64,000 nt of DNA, taken from Bacteroidota bacterium. Lineage in GTDB: Bacteria; Bacteroidota; Bacteroidia; Chitinophagales; Chitinophagaceae. The stretch is taken from NCBI GenBank assembly GCA_023424015.1, contig JAFAEM010000037.1:9745-73744 (forward strand), in the 5' to 3' direction. The position numbers and the translations under genes were made by a program. The notes under the pieces are model-generated. The model was not told the origin of the DNA. It searched no databases and saw only the letters and a program-made list of their open reading frames with translations. Shown in pieces: positions 1 to 8,699 of the stretch (its first letter is position 1; every line of letters begins with the position of its first letter).

Positions 1-1084
1 CACGACAGGGTGAGCATTGGCCGCAACTTTCATGGCGATAAAAACGGGCGAGTGTGTATGTATGTTTTACCACGCACTGGTCTTCATCCAGGACGATAAA
101 TCCGCCGGAGCCCATCATGGAGCCGGTTGCAAAACCACCATCGCTAAGGCTTTCGTAGTTCATCATGCGGGTGGCGCCTTTCGCTGTCTTCAATAAAAGA
201 TTTGCCGGCAGGATGGGCACAGAAGAACCGCCGGGAATACATGCTTTCAGTCGTTTGCCATTCTTTATTCCACCACACCATTCATCGCTATAGATAAACT
301 CTTCCACCGAAATGGTCATGTCTATCTCGTACACGCCGGGTTTATTGATATTTCCACAGGCTGATATCAGTTTAGTACCAGTCGACTTCCCAACACCAAT
401 CTTCGCGTATTCATCACCGCCTTCATTGATGATCGGAACTACTGCAGCGATGGTTTCAACATTGTTCACAACCGTAGGGCAGTCCCACAAACCTTTTACC
501 GCAGGGAATGGAGGCTTGATCCGCGGATTTCCTCTCTTGCCTTCCAGCGATTCCAGCAACGCAGTTTCTTCACCACAGATATAAGCACCGGCACCACGTT
601 GTACATATATCTCGCAATCGAAACCGGAGTTCTGGATATTCTTGCCCAGCCACCCGTTATTCTTTGCTTCGGCAATGGCCTGTTCGAGAATATCGACAAT
701 CCAGGCATATTCACCGCGGATATAGATATAGGAACGATTGCTGCCGAGAGCAATAGAAGAGATGATCATGCCTTCGATCAACAGGTGAGGGATGAATTCC
801 ATCAGGTACCTGTCTTTGAAAGTACCGGGCTCGGATTCATCGGCATTGACCACCAGGTAACGGGGCACACCTTCAGGTTTTGCCAGGAAACTCCATTTCA
901 TTCCCGTCGGGAACCCGGCGCCGCCACGTCCTCTAAGGCCGCTTTTCTTTACCTCTTCGGTAATATCAGCTGGAGCCATTTTCAGCGCTTTCTCCACACC
1001 GCGGTACCCGCCTTCACGACGGTACACATCATAATACCTGATGTTTTCAACATGCGCTTTTTCTAATAATAATTTTCTTCCCAT
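1..1084 (-). CDS. nuoF: NADH-quinone oxidoreductase subunit F (partial, C-terminus beyond window)
   Basis: This is the NADH-binding, FMN-carrying subunit of complex I, on the cytoplasmic peripheral arm. It starts at ATG 1084, and 361 codons are visible. The nucleotide/FMN motif GRGGAGFPTG lies at residues 52-61, followed by the NADESEPGTFKDR segment near residue 80 and GAGAYICGEETALLES near 170-185. The last visible residues, SCGQCSPCR, hold three of the four Cys ligands of the 4Fe-4S cluster N3, so only the fourth Cys and the last ~80-90 residues are missing. It is the last visible gene of the nuo run but is separated from nuoE by two unrelated genes. The 37 bp between it and the NTF2-like gene show no terminator or promoter, so co-transcription is likely. 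Confidence 0.97.
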   Translation of the reverse strand, partial: MGRKLLLEKAHVENIRYYDVYRREGGYRGVEKALKMAPADITEEVKKSGLRGRGGAGFPTGMKWSFLAKPEGVPRYLVVNADESEPGTFKDRYLMEFIPHLLIEGMIISSIALGSNRSYIYIRGEYAWIVDILEQAIAEAKNNGWLGKNIQNSGFDCEIYVQRGAGAYICGEETALLESLEGKRGNPRIKPPFPAVKGLWDCPTVVNNVETIAAVVPIINEGGDEYAKIGVGKSTGTKLISACGNINKPGVYEIDMTISVEEFIYSDEWCGGIKNGKRLKACIPGGSSVPILPANLLLKTAKGATRMMNYESLSDGGFATGSMMGSGGFIVLDEDQCVVKHTYTLARFYRHESCGQCSPCR

Positions 1085-1121
1085 TTTAATATAAGCCTGG
1101 CCAGGGCCAGCTATTATTCGT

Positions 1122-1547
1122 TTAATTCAGTTTTGTGCTTTGACGTGCCAGTAATTGCCAGCCTTTTTTTTCCTTTACCCAAACCTGTAACATGTGCAGG
1201 TTGATAGCAAATTCATTTTCACCCGCTTTTCCTGCCACTTCAGCATTTGTTCTAAGCACTGCTTTTTTACGGTCGATCGATACTATCTCAATACTTGTGG
1301 TATTGATTTTTTTATACTCCAGTTTGCCACTGGCAAAATCAGGCCATACCTCGGGCTTTGTTTGCACCCAGCCGTTGGAATGCCCAAAACTGAGTTTTTT
1401 ATTCAAGAGCCTGCTCAATACCAGGCTGTCTTTTTCAACAAGCGCCTTATCAAGTTGAAGCAACGTACTTTTCAAACGCAGGCTGTCTGCCTGCGCCATG
1501 CTGGTTCCGCAGATAAATAACAGTAGTATAAAAAGAACTACGCGCAT
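1122..1547 (-). CDS. Secreted NTF2-like (DUF4440-type) protein
   Basis: This 141-residue protein has a clear signal peptide: MR, a hydrophobic run, then an AQA cleavage site near residue 20. The mature part resembles NTF2-like/DUF4440 proteins: an N-terminal helix (LLQLDKALVEKDSLVLSRLL), the GHSNGWVQTK loop typical of the family, and a C-terminal sheet ending WQLLARQSTKLN. Such domains bind small ligands or act as small enzymes, and the function here is unknown. Its ATG directly abuts the TAG stop of the VOC gene upstream (0 bp apart), so the two are translationally linked. Both sit inside the nuo operon between nuoE and nuoF. Confidence 0.75.
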   Translation of the reverse strand: MRVVLFILLLFICGTSMAQADSLRLKSTLLQLDKALVEKDSLVLSRLLNKKLSFGHSNGWVQTKPEVWPDFASGKLEYKKINTTSIEIVSIDRKKAVLRTNAEVAGKAGENEFAINLHMLQVWVKEKKGWQLLARQSTKLN

Positions 1548-1973
1548 CTAATTGTCCTTCTTTTCAAAGTCGTGGTTAAACATCCAATTGATACCAAATT
1601 TATCCGTCAGCATGCCAAACCTCGCACCCCAGAATGTATCCTGCAAAGGCATGGTGATCTTCGCTCCCTCTGATAAAGCGGCGAAAGTATTATCAATATC
1701 AGCCAGGTTGAGGAAGTTCAACGAAAGGCTGAGATTGCTTCCGGAATTAACTTCCTGGCCAGGCATCGTATCCGAAACCATGAATTTCAGTTCTCCGGCC
1801 TGGAAGCTGGCATGCATCACTTTGTCCTTATGACTTTCCGGTGTCTGATCGCCCATGGGAGAATCACCAAAACTTTGCTGAAATAACACTTTTCCCCCGA
1901 ATGCTTTCTCATAAAACGCCAGCGCTTCAGCAGCGTTGCCATTAAAATTGAGGTAAGGTACAATTGCTTCCAT
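1548..1973 (-). CDS. VOC family protein (PhnB/3-demethylubiquinone methyltransferase-like fold)
   Basis: This is a 141-residue protein of the glyoxalase/bleomycin-resistance (VOC) superfamily, PhnB-like branch. The N-terminus MEAIVPYLNFNGNAAEALAF is typical: a beta strand followed by the NAAEALAFYEKAFGG helix. Then come the HASFQAGELKFMVSD strand pair and the C-terminal WGARFGMLTDKFGINWMFN motif. It is probably cytoplasmic. Members of this branch lack a well-defined reaction, so no substrate is assigned. It lies 15 bp after nuoE and abuts the NTF2-like gene, so it is probably transcribed from the nuo promoter. A role in complex I is not supported by anything in its sequence. Confidence 0.85.
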   Translation of the reverse strand: MEAIVPYLNFNGNAAEALAFYEKAFGGKVLFQQSFGDSPMGDQTPESHKDKVMHASFQAGELKFMVSDTMPGQEVNSGSNLSLSLNFLNLADIDNTFAALSEGAKITMPLQDTFWGARFGMLTDKFGINWMFNHDFEKKDN

Positions 1974-1988
1974 GATTAATTTTTACAG

Positions 1989-2486
1989 TTAATTATTAGC
2001 CGCGGCGTTACTACGACACTCTTCGATCACCTGGTCCACTTTCTCTTTTGTCAGATGTTCTTTATAATGGTTTCCCAATTGCATCATCGGTGCATAACCG
2101 CAGGCACCCAGGCATTCAACTGTTTTAAGCGTAAACATACCATCACTTGTAGTCTGACCGGGTTTGATCCCCAGCTTTTCACCGATATAGGCCACGATAT
2201 CGTCACTACCATTGATCATGCAGGGACCGGTCTGGCAAACTTCAAACATATAGCGGCCGACAGGTTTGAGGTTAAACATACTATAGAAACTTGCTACTTC
2301 ATACACTTCGATCGGTGTAAGATTCAGCAATGACGCCACATAGTCCATTACCGGCACATCCAACCAGCCGCCAAACTCCTGCTGCGCCAGGTGCAATACC
2401 GGTATCAACGCGCTTTTATGTTTCCCCTCCGGATAACGGGCAACAATGCGCTGCACTTCCTGTAGTTTCTCCTCTGAAAAATTCAT
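1989..2486 (-). CDS. nuoE: NADH-quinone oxidoreductase subunit E
   Basis: This is the 24-kDa-type thioredoxin-fold subunit of complex I, which carries the 2Fe-2S cluster N1a next to the NuoF FMN. The 165-residue length matches the family. The ligands are visible as C84 and C89 (CQTGPC) and C125 and C129 (CLGAC, followed by GYAP). The N-terminal helical region (residues 1-60, YPEGKHKSALIPVLHLAQQ) is typical. It is transcribed with nuoD upstream, but 238 bp of 8-bp-period repeats separate the two genes, and nuoF does not follow directly as it usually does. Confidence 0.97.
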   Translation of the reverse strand: MNFSEEKLQEVQRIVARYPEGKHKSALIPVLHLAQQEFGGWLDVPVMDYVASLLNLTPIEVYEVASFYSMFNLKPVGRYMFEVCQTGPCMINGSDDIVAYIGEKLGIKPGQTTSDGMFTLKTVECLGACGYAPMMQLGNHYKEHLTKEKVDQVIEECRSNAAANN

Positions 2487-2579
2487 ATTCTACAATATGG
2501 GATCAATAATTTGAATTTGAACTATTCGCTCGCACATTTCTCATTCAAATCACTCGTTCCCTTTTTATATTTTATACAA

Positions 2580-2724
2580 TTAACCCTCAGCCAAATTTTC
2601 ACACTTCCACATTCTCTCTCATTTTCAAATTTTCAAATCTTCAAATCCCCACATTTCCACATCTCCACATTCCCACATTCTCCCTCATTTTCAAATCTTC
2701 AAATTTTCAAATTTCCACATTCTA
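2580..2724. repeat. Degenerate 8-bp-period array between nuoD and nuoE
   Basis: The 238 bp gap between nuoE and nuoD is filled largely by a degenerate tandem array. Units such as ATTTTCAA, ATCTTCAA, ATTTCCAC and ATTCCCAC follow each other with a period of 8 bp. The array starts inside the gap and ends close to the nuoD stop codon (2725). On the coding strand the repeats read as runs of TTTGAAAA and GTGGAAAT. There is no plausible gene and no clear terminator. The same family recurs at 4560-4735 and 41506-41555. Confidence 0.8.
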
Positions 2725-3948
2725 CTACGCGTCCATCTCCCCCGCAATCAAATTCAGCGACGACATCACGATGATCGCGTCGCTAAGCATGGCTCCTTTC
2801 GTCAGTTCCTCGTAGGCCTGGTAGTAAATAAAACATGGCCTGCGAAAATGAAGACGATAAGGTGTTCTGCCGCCATCACTGATAAAATAAAATCCCAGCT
2901 CTCCATTGGCGCCTTCCACAGCATTATAAACCTCGCCCGCGGGCATGTTTATTTCACCCATGATGATCTTGAAATGCCAGATCAGTGCTTCCATCTTAGT
3001 ATACACATCCTGTTTGGGAGGCAGGTAGTACTCCGGAACATCGGCATGATATACATCTGCATCTGCACCTTTAAACTCCTGTACTTTTTGGAAGGCATCC
3101 TTTATGATCCGCAGCGACTGCCACATCTCCTGGTTGCGTACCAGGAAACGATCATAGCAGTCACCGGTGGTGCCTACGGGAATATCAAATTCAAAATCTT
3201 CGTAGCTGCTGTATGGTGAATGAATACGTACGTCGTAATCTACACCTGCCGCACGCAGGTTGGGACCAGTAAAACCATAGTTCAATGCCCGTTCCGCGCT
3301 AATGGGACCTGCACCAATGGTACGATCCATAAAAATGCGGTTGCGTGTAAACAGGTTTTCAAACTCTGTTAGCACTGCAGGATACTCGTCGAGGAATTTC
3401 TGTATCTTTTGAAACGCGATATCGTTGAAATTTCTTTCGAAACCGCCGATACGACCAATATTGGTTGTCAGTCGGGATCCGCAAATCTCCTCATAGATCT
3501 CGTAGATCAGCTCGCGGTATTGCATCACATAGAGAAAACCGGTATAAGCGCCGCTATCCACACCCACGATGGAATTGCAGATCAGGTGATCGGAGATACG
3601 GGCCAGTTCCATAATAATAATACGGAGGTAATCGACCCGCTTTGGAGTTTTTACACCCAGTAGTTTCTCACAGGTAAGATGCCAGCCCATATTATTGATG
3701 GGCGATGAACAGTAGTTGAGCCGGTCGGTAAGTGGCGTGATCTGGTAGAGTGGCCGCCTTTCAGCGATCTTTTCAAAAGCGCGGTGAATATAACCGATGG
3801 TTTGTTCGGCTGAAACGATCCTTTCACCATCGAGCTCAAGAATATTCTGCATCACACCATGCGTTGCCGGGTGCGTAGGTCCCAGGTTCAACGTGGTGGT
3901 TGTCTTCTCAATACTTCCTTCCGGTAGTTTTATATGCTGCTCCGACAT
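2725..3948 (-). CDS. nuoD: NADH-quinone oxidoreductase subunit D
   Basis: This is the 49-kDa subunit of complex I, which forms the quinone pocket with NuoB in the peripheral arm. At 407 residues it has normal length for a separate NuoD (not a NuoCD fusion). Visible hallmarks are LNLGPTHPATHG near residue 21-32, the EKIAERRPLYQITPLTDRL region near 60-78, and the GRIGGFERNF segment near 166. The C-terminus ends SLNLIAGEMDA; members normally end close to such an Asp-containing tail. It lies 15 bp downstream of nuoC. Confidence 0.98.
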   Translation of the reverse strand: MSEQHIKLPEGSIEKTTTTLNLGPTHPATHGVMQNILELDGERIVSAEQTIGYIHRAFEKIAERRPLYQITPLTDRLNYCSSPINNMGWHLTCEKLLGVKTPKRVDYLRIIIMELARISDHLICNSIVGVDSGAYTGFLYVMQYRELIYEIYEEICGSRLTTNIGRIGGFERNFNDIAFQKIQKFLDEYPAVLTEFENLFTRNRIFMDRTIGAGPISAERALNYGFTGPNLRAAGVDYDVRIHSPYSSYEDFEFDIPVGTTGDCYDRFLVRNQEMWQSLRIIKDAFQKVQEFKGADADVYHADVPEYYLPPKQDVYTKMEALIWHFKIIMGEINMPAGEVYNAVEGANGELGFYFISDGGRTPYRLHFRRPCFIYYQAYEELTKGAMLSDAIIVMSSLNLIAGEMDA

Positions 3949-3963
3949 GACCTGATTTGAAAA

Positions 3964-4554
3964 TTAAATAATGTCTTCTCCCACATTTTTCTTTTCTGCC
4001 TCGATAATAGTTCCATGATCTGTCTTCTCCGTTCCAAACCCGATGGTGCCTCCCCTGCCAAACATTTCATCATCCTTATCTACCCGGCTCTGGTCCTCGA
4101 GCGGGTAATGTTTACGCAGCGGGAAATAATCCATTTCGTCAACATTGAGGATCCGTTTCAAATTGGGGTGACCCACGAAATTGATACCGTAAAAATCATA
4201 GGTTTCCCGCTCCATCCAGTTGGCTGATGAAAAAAGACCAGTTGCCGTATAAATATCCGGCTTATCCATCCTGGTAAAAACCTTGAAACGGATACGGACA
4301 TTATCTTCCAGGTTGTGCAGGTGATAAACAACAGCCAGTTCCTTTTCCTGCTGACCCTGGTAGTGAACGCCGCAGAGATCGGTAAGAAACCTGAACTTCA
4401 GCTCCTCATCATCGTATAAAAAATTCAGGACTTTCAGGTTGAGCTCTTTCGGCGCTTCAAAGCTGAGCATACCATAAGATTCTTCAAAACCCAGCACCTG
4501 GTCATTGAATCTTTCAATCAGCTTTTGTTTTATATGTTCGTTCGTGAGAGACAT
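3964..4554 (-). CDS. nuoC: NADH-quinone oxidoreductase subunit C
   Basis: This is the 30-kDa subunit of complex I, which packs against NuoD and NuoB at the quinone-binding end. At 196 residues it is a stand-alone subunit. The family signature is present: ERETYDFYGINFVGHPNLKR around residues 113-132, followed by DEMDYFPLRKHYPLED. The C-terminal tail (TEKTDHGTIIEAEKKNVGED) is hydrophilic. It is followed closely by nuoD and preceded by a 180 bp repeat-rich gap after nuoB. Confidence 0.97.
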   Translation of the reverse strand: MSLTNEHIKQKLIERFNDQVLGFEESYGMLSFEAPKELNLKVLNFLYDDEELKFRFLTDLCGVHYQGQQEKELAVVYHLHNLEDNVRIRFKVFTRMDKPDIYTATGLFSSANWMERETYDFYGINFVGHPNLKRILNVDEMDYFPLRKHYPLEDQSRVDKDDEMFGRGGTIGFGTEKTDHGTIIEAEKKNVGEDII

Positions 4555-4559
4555 GTTTA

Positions 4560-4735
4560 ATTTGAGAATTTGTGAATTTGTGAATTTGAAAATGACTTCG
4601 TGTCTGCATTTTCAATCATCCATTTCAAATTTTCTTATTTATAGTGTTAGTTATTTTCTAAAAGTTGAAAGTATAAGACTCCATAAACTCAGATACCCCA
4701 TTCTCAAATTTTCAAATCTTCAAATTTTCAAATTT
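4560..4735. repeat. TTTGAAAATTTG-type repeats between nuoB and nuoC
   Basis: This gap of about 180 bp carries two short degenerate arrays at its ends. One reads TTTGTGAATTTGTGAATTTG near 4568-4588, and the other is a TTTTCAAATCTTCAAATTTT run near 4705-4733. An AT-rich middle shows nothing recognisable. The repeats match the family in the nuoD-nuoE gap, so two of the nuo gaps carry the same kind of filler. Confidence 0.7.
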
Positions 4736-5319
4736 TATTGTATCCCATAACTCTCCAGCAACGCCTTATACCTTTCCCCATTTCGTCTACGCAGGCTTTC
4801 TTTACCTACCAGGTCCTGGATCCTCATCACACCATCGAGAATTGCTTCAGGTCGTGGAGGACATCCGGGCACATATACATCAACCGGTACTACCTGGTCG
4901 ATGCCCTGCAGCACACTATAAGTATCGAAAATACCACCGCTGGAAGCGCAGGCGCCTACGGCGATCACCCAGCGGGGTTCGGCCATCTGGAGGTAAACCT
5001 GTTTGACCACGGGACCCATCTTCTTGGCGATCGTACCCATTACCATCAGAAGGTCGCACTGACGGGGGGAAAATCCTACCCTTTCACTGCCAAAGCGTGC
5101 CAGGTCGTAATGCGCACCCATGGTGGCCATGAACTCGATACCGCAGCATGATGTTGCAAAAGGCAGGGGCCAGATCGAATTTTTTCTCGCCAGACCTATT
5201 ACACTATTTAATGATGTAGCAAAGAAGCCCTCTCCCTGGTGTCCTTCCGGCATTTCAGCCATGCTGATATCCGCAACAAGAGGTTTTTTGGTAATATTAT
5301 ATGAAACCGGACGTGACAT
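4735..5319 (-). CDS. nuoB: NADH-quinone oxidoreductase subunit B
   Basis: This 194-residue PSST subunit of complex I carries the terminal 4Fe-4S cluster N2 that passes electrons to quinone. The ligands lie in three motifs: the paired C58-C59 (ATSCCGIEF), GACASSGG, and PGCPPRPEA. I chose ATG 5319 (MSRPVSYN); the frame can be extended two codons to a TTG at 5325, which is less likely. The N-terminus (about 40 residues ahead of SIWPLPFATSCC) is hydrophilic. A 115 bp gap separates it from nuoA upstream. Confidence 0.97.
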   Translation of the reverse strand: MSRPVSYNITKKPLVADISMAEMPEGHQGEGFFATSLNSVIGLARKNSIWPLPFATSCCGIEFMATMGAHYDLARFGSERVGFSPRQCDLLMVMGTIAKKMGPVVKQVYLQMAEPRWVIAVGACASSGGIFDTYSVLQGIDQVVPVDVYVPGCPPRPEAILDGVMRIQDLVGKESLRRRNGERYKALLESYGIQ

Positions 5320-5434
5320 AATCAATCCTCCTTCCCCGGGGGGAGTTTGAGATCATTAAAAAATTTTTCAATACAGCAGCATTTACCTGTCTTGAAAAAC
5401 AACCTGAAAGCAGAACTATTTTGGCTGGAAGAGA

Positions 5435-5830
5435 TCAGTCTTCCCACTTCAGCGCTCCTTTTTTGACGATGTAGATAAATCCACATAAAAAGAAGCCCAC
5501 AAACATCAATACCGCCCAAAAACCGCTCCAACCCAACTCTTTAAAATTTACCGCATAAGGGTAAAAAAAGATCACTTCCACGTCAAAAAGCACAAATAAT
5601 ATAGCAGTCAGGAAATATTTTATAGCCATGGGCTGACGGGCATCCCCGTGACTTTCAATACCGCTGGCAAAGGTTTGTAATTTATCGGAGGTCTTGCGTT
5701 TGGGACCCAGCAGGTGGGTAGCAACCATCAGCGTAACGACCAGGCCAACTGCAAAAATGATCTGTATGGCGACCGGCAAATAGGAGCTGGCATCAGAGGC
5801 AGTTGGATCTATCTGGAGTAAGTGGATCAT
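5435..5830 (-). CDS. nuoA: NADH-quinone oxidoreductase subunit A
   Basis: This 131-residue membrane subunit of complex I has three predicted transmembrane helices (about residues 16-42, 72-95 and 101-122). The conserved loop between helices 1 and 2 includes KLQTFASGIESHGDARQPM (normally FESG...), and the FDVEVIFFYPYAV motif follows. It is the first gene of the nuo run. Its upstream region has a promoter box (5849-5856) just after the terminator of the TPR gene. Confidence 0.96.
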   Translation of the reverse strand: MIHLLQIDPTASDASSYLPVAIQIIFAVGLVVTLMVATHLLGPKRKTSDKLQTFASGIESHGDARQPMAIKYFLTAILFVLFDVEVIFFYPYAVNFKELGWSGFWAVLMFVGFFLCGFIYIVKKGALKWED

Positions 5831-5848
5831 ATTTTTTTACCCTATCGG

Positions 5849-5856
5849 CAAAAATA
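5849..5856 (-). promoter_or_regulatory. -7 box (TATTTTTG) of the nuo operon
   Basis: On the minus strand this reads TATTTTTG, matching the Bacteroidota -7 consensus TAnnTTTG, 18 nt before the nuoA ATG. It lies between the TPR-gene terminator and nuoA, the only place a nuo promoter could start after that terminator. A convincing -33 TTG at the usual distance is not obvious. Confidence 0.6.
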
Positions 5857-5894
5857 AGACAGCAATATCAATTATCCGAATTAAAAGCAGGCAT

Positions 5895-5922
5895 AAAAAA
5901 ACAGCCCGGTAAATCCGGGCTG
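5895..5922 (-). terminator. Rho-independent terminator of the TPR gene
   Basis: An 8-bp perfect stem CAGCCCGG/CCGGGCTG with a 5-nt loop is followed on the minus strand by seven T residues. It lies about 44 bp after the stop codon of the TPR gene and insulates it from nuoA. Confidence 0.9.
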
Positions 5923-5965
5923 CCTTATAATTTATATTTTTTTCTTATCTCAAAATTTATGTTCG

Positions 5966-7681
5966 CTACCGCCCCGAGGAGCTACTACTTCGCTGTGGCG
6001 ATGAAGAAGAAGACCGCTGTTGTTGTCGTGGCGTAGCTGAAGGACTGGAAAGCTGATCGATATTCTTTTGAATGCTTTCCTGAACTGCGGGGTCTTTGGT
6101 AGCAGACTTCATTTTTTTCAGGTAGTCGATGGCTTTGTCTTTATCGCCCTGCTCGAGGAAATAAGTAGCCAGGAAATAAGACGAGCTCGCGATCTGCCTG
6201 GAATACTTAACCGTATCGCGCTGCGCAAAATCATATAATTTTTGTGCGGCCGGTAAGGCAATGCTGTCTTTTTTCACCGTATCGATCAATTGGGCATTAT
6301 TATGCATCCACTCCCATCCAAACTCCTGGTCGGGATATTTCTCAGCCACCACTTTAAAGATATTGTATGACTTAGCATAATCCTGTCCCCGGTAGTTAGC
6401 TAACCCGGCAGAGAAATAATCATTGATGGTCAGATTGGGTTTTATTTCCAGGATCAGGTCATGCAGTTGGGCTTCGTTGGCATAATCCTTTTTAGCTGCA
6501 AAAAATGCTGTGCCTTTCTTCAACAGGTCGATCTTGTTTTCCAGCACTGTATCGGCCTTGATACCCTCTTTATAACTTTCCAGCACTACTGCTTCCTGGC
6601 CGGGGATTACGGAGTAAGCCGAAGCTTTCATTTGATAATCCAACGGTGTAAGCTCCTCGGGTTTTGCCTTGGCAAAATACTGGTCAACATATTCTTTAGC
6701 TGCAGCCGTATCTTTTTTCTGGAGATAGCTGTCGGCGATCAGTTTGTAAACACGGGCTCTCGCTTGGGGGCCTACCTGAGCGATGATATTCTTTGCTCCC
6801 GCAATTGCACCATCAAAATCCTTTTTAGCCCAAAGTGTCTGTACACGGATATAATCGTTTTCCGGATCAGGATCCGAGCTGGAAATGAATTTCTGAGCGT
6901 ATTGTTCAGCTGTTGCGAAATCAAGCCTCATCAATTTGTGATAATACAGGTCGTAATATGCCGGAGCAAATCTTGGATCCTTTTCTACCGCATCGTTCAG
7001 GTATTTTTCATAAAGATCCCAGTTACGTTGCGAATTGAACAACTGTGCCATTCGGTAATAGGGAGGAGCAAAGCTGGGATCAACCTGTGTAGCTTTTGTA
7101 TAGCTTTGAAAAGCCTGGCCACCTGCTTCACCGGGTTTTGCTTTACGATAAGCATTACCAAGGTTCAACAGGATATCAGCATTTTTAGGGTCACGCTGGG
7201 CTGCAATTTCCAGTTTTTCAACCGCATAATTTATATCGCCACCTTTTTTCTCTTTTGCATTATATGTGTTAGTGATCGCCCTGCCAACCGCGTTCAGGAT
7301 ATCCGGGTCATCGCCTTTCCTGCTTCTCGACATGGTAATTGCTGCTTCGAAACGCTGGCGTGCTTCACTCATTTTATTTTCCATCAGCTCCACATGACCC
7401 ATTCCGACTATAATCAGGGGTGCATTAGCACTGCTCAGCAAAGCTTTGCTATATACATTTTTGGCATCGGTGGTATCACCCATTTCAATATGAGTCTGAC
7501 CCAGCCAGTATATCGCTTCAATATTATTAGGATTTGAAGCCAGTAATTTTTCAAAAGTAGCTTTGGCACTCTTATACCGTTCAGCATACAGGTCCTTCAC
7601 ACCATCTTTGATCGATTGTGCCTGCAACGTACTTATTGCAAAAAGGCCGGCTACTAAAAAACCAATAGATATTTTCTTCAT
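5966..7681 (-). CDS. Secreted TPR-repeat protein
   Basis: This 571-residue protein has a signal peptide (MKKISIGFLVAGLFAISTLQAQ) and a body of tetratricopeptide repeats. Visible TPR cores include NPNNIEAIYWLGQTHIEMGD (about 50-70), DPKNADILLNLGNAYRKAKP (about 160), DPSFAPPYYRMAQLFNSQRN (about 200) and QEFGWEWMHNN (about 455). The last ~25 residues are a Ser/Arg/Gln-rich low-complexity tail. TPR arrays mediate protein contacts, and this one would do so in the periplasm. It lies 44 bp downstream of a PstS-like lipoprotein on the same strand and is followed by a strong terminator, so the two probably form a unit with the small membrane protein upstream. Confidence 0.85.
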   Translation of the reverse strand: MKKISIGFLVAGLFAISTLQAQSIKDGVKDLYAERYKSAKATFEKLLASNPNNIEAIYWLGQTHIEMGDTTDAKNVYSKALLSSANAPLIIVGMGHVELMENKMSEARQRFEAAITMSRSRKGDDPDILNAVGRAITNTYNAKEKKGGDINYAVEKLEIAAQRDPKNADILLNLGNAYRKAKPGEAGGQAFQSYTKATQVDPSFAPPYYRMAQLFNSQRNWDLYEKYLNDAVEKDPRFAPAYYDLYYHKLMRLDFATAEQYAQKFISSSDPDPENDYIRVQTLWAKKDFDGAIAGAKNIIAQVGPQARARVYKLIADSYLQKKDTAAAKEYVDQYFAKAKPEELTPLDYQMKASAYSVIPGQEAVVLESYKEGIKADTVLENKIDLLKKGTAFFAAKKDYANEAQLHDLILEIKPNLTINDYFSAGLANYRGQDYAKSYNIFKVVAEKYPDQEFGWEWMHNNAQLIDTVKKDSIALPAAQKLYDFAQRDTVKYSRQIASSSYFLATYFLEQGDKDKAIDYLKKMKSATKDPAVQESIQKNIDQLSSPSATPRQQQRSSSSSPQRSSSSSGR

Positions 7682-7725
7682 TTTTCTTTCACTTTTTTAA
7701 GAGTTGTAAATATAACTACTTTGTT

Positions 7726-8655
7726 TTATTCCCTTAACCTTACCGGCCTTACTCGAAAATCTTTTTGTGCCGGCATCAGGTAAGCCCTTTTAAATATTAA
7801 CTGTCCTCGTTCTCCACTCAAAAAATCCGCAAATCCTTTTCCAAGACCCCTGTGGTTCTCTTTCAATATATATACCAAATCGCGGATCATCGGGTACCGG
7901 CGCAAATAAATATTGGCCTGTACAGGTAAAACATACATTCCCGGCATGTCCGTGCTTTCTAAATGCGCCATTTTCACCTTCTTCAAAAAACTTACCTGCT
8001 GTACATCCTCGCGATTTCCAATCCAGCTGACGCCGATAAAGCCTATGGTATTTGGATTTTTAGAGACATAATCAATCACCCCTTCGCTGGACCTGGCCGC
8101 AACGGCCCTGGGCGTGATCGGTTCGGTTTTCAATACTGAATCGACGATGAAACGTACCGTACTGGTTGCCTGCACTCCGTCAAAAACAGGGATTAATTCT
8201 TTCTTAAATTTTCCGGTAAGAATCTGCATGATCTCATCCATCGAAAAAAGTGAGTCCTCAGCACCTGGGTTCACGATCACCGCAACTGCATCCCTTGCTA
8301 CCACCATCCTCTTTGGTGCAATGCGAAACGAGTCGACAATAAAATTTCTTTCATTCTCACTATATCCCCTTGTTGCAATGATCATTCGCACACTGTCAAC
8401 GATCATATCCTTCAAACATTCCGCTTCGGGCTTATAATTCACCACGATTTCGGTGCCAGGACGGTTTGCCTCATATACTTTGACATGTTCATCGATGATG
8501 GGTTTAAACGACTCGTCGGCGCTTACATAAATCCTTCCCCCGTAAGGCGAATCGGGCTGTTCTTCTTCCTTCTGCTTATTCGACTTACAACTCCAGGCCC
8601 CTGCCAGCAGCAAGGATACCAGTGAAACAATTATTGAATATCTCAAGACTTTCAT
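7726..8655 (-). CDS. PstS-like periplasmic substrate-binding lipoprotein
   Basis: This 309-residue protein has a lipoprotein signal (hydrophobic run, then LAGAWSC, Cys at residue 23) and a PstS-like fold. It starts GGRIYVSADESFKPIIDEHV and continues with the typical IATRGYSENE, VARDAVAVIVNP, SMDEIMQILTGK and FIGVSWIGN segments. PstS proteins bind phosphate or another oxyanion. No pstCAB permease or ATPase genes are present, so this is a solitary binding protein. In Bacteroidota such orphan PstS proteins often travel with TPR and TonB/ExbBD-type genes; only the TPR partner and a small membrane protein are seen here. The ligand is not predicted. Confidence 0.82.
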   Translation of the reverse strand: MKVLRYSIIVSLVSLLLAGAWSCKSNKQKEEEQPDSPYGGRIYVSADESFKPIIDEHVKVYEANRPGTEIVVNYKPEAECLKDMIVDSVRMIIATRGYSENERNFIVDSFRIAPKRMVVARDAVAVIVNPGAEDSLFSMDEIMQILTGKFKKELIPVFDGVQATSTVRFIVDSVLKTEPITPRAVAARSSEGVIDYVSKNPNTIGFIGVSWIGNREDVQQVSFLKKVKMAHLESTDMPGMYVLPVQANIYLRRYPMIRDLVYILKENHRGLGKGFADFLSGERGQLIFKRAYLMPAQKDFRVRPVRLRE

Positions 8656-8699
8656 CAGTTACTCTCCTTTGTTAAATCTGTCAGCAACAAACCGGCTAT

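Noticed and set aside
599..1066. Open frame on the plus strand opposite nuoF
   Set aside because: nuoF motifs (FMN site, Cys cluster) are clear on the minus strand, so this is a shadow frame.
6461..7537. Long open frame (358 codons) on the plus strand inside the TPR gene
   Set aside because: It is antisense to a well-supported TPR protein with a signal peptide and terminator. Its product is Cys/Phe/Ile-rich without a recognisable domain.
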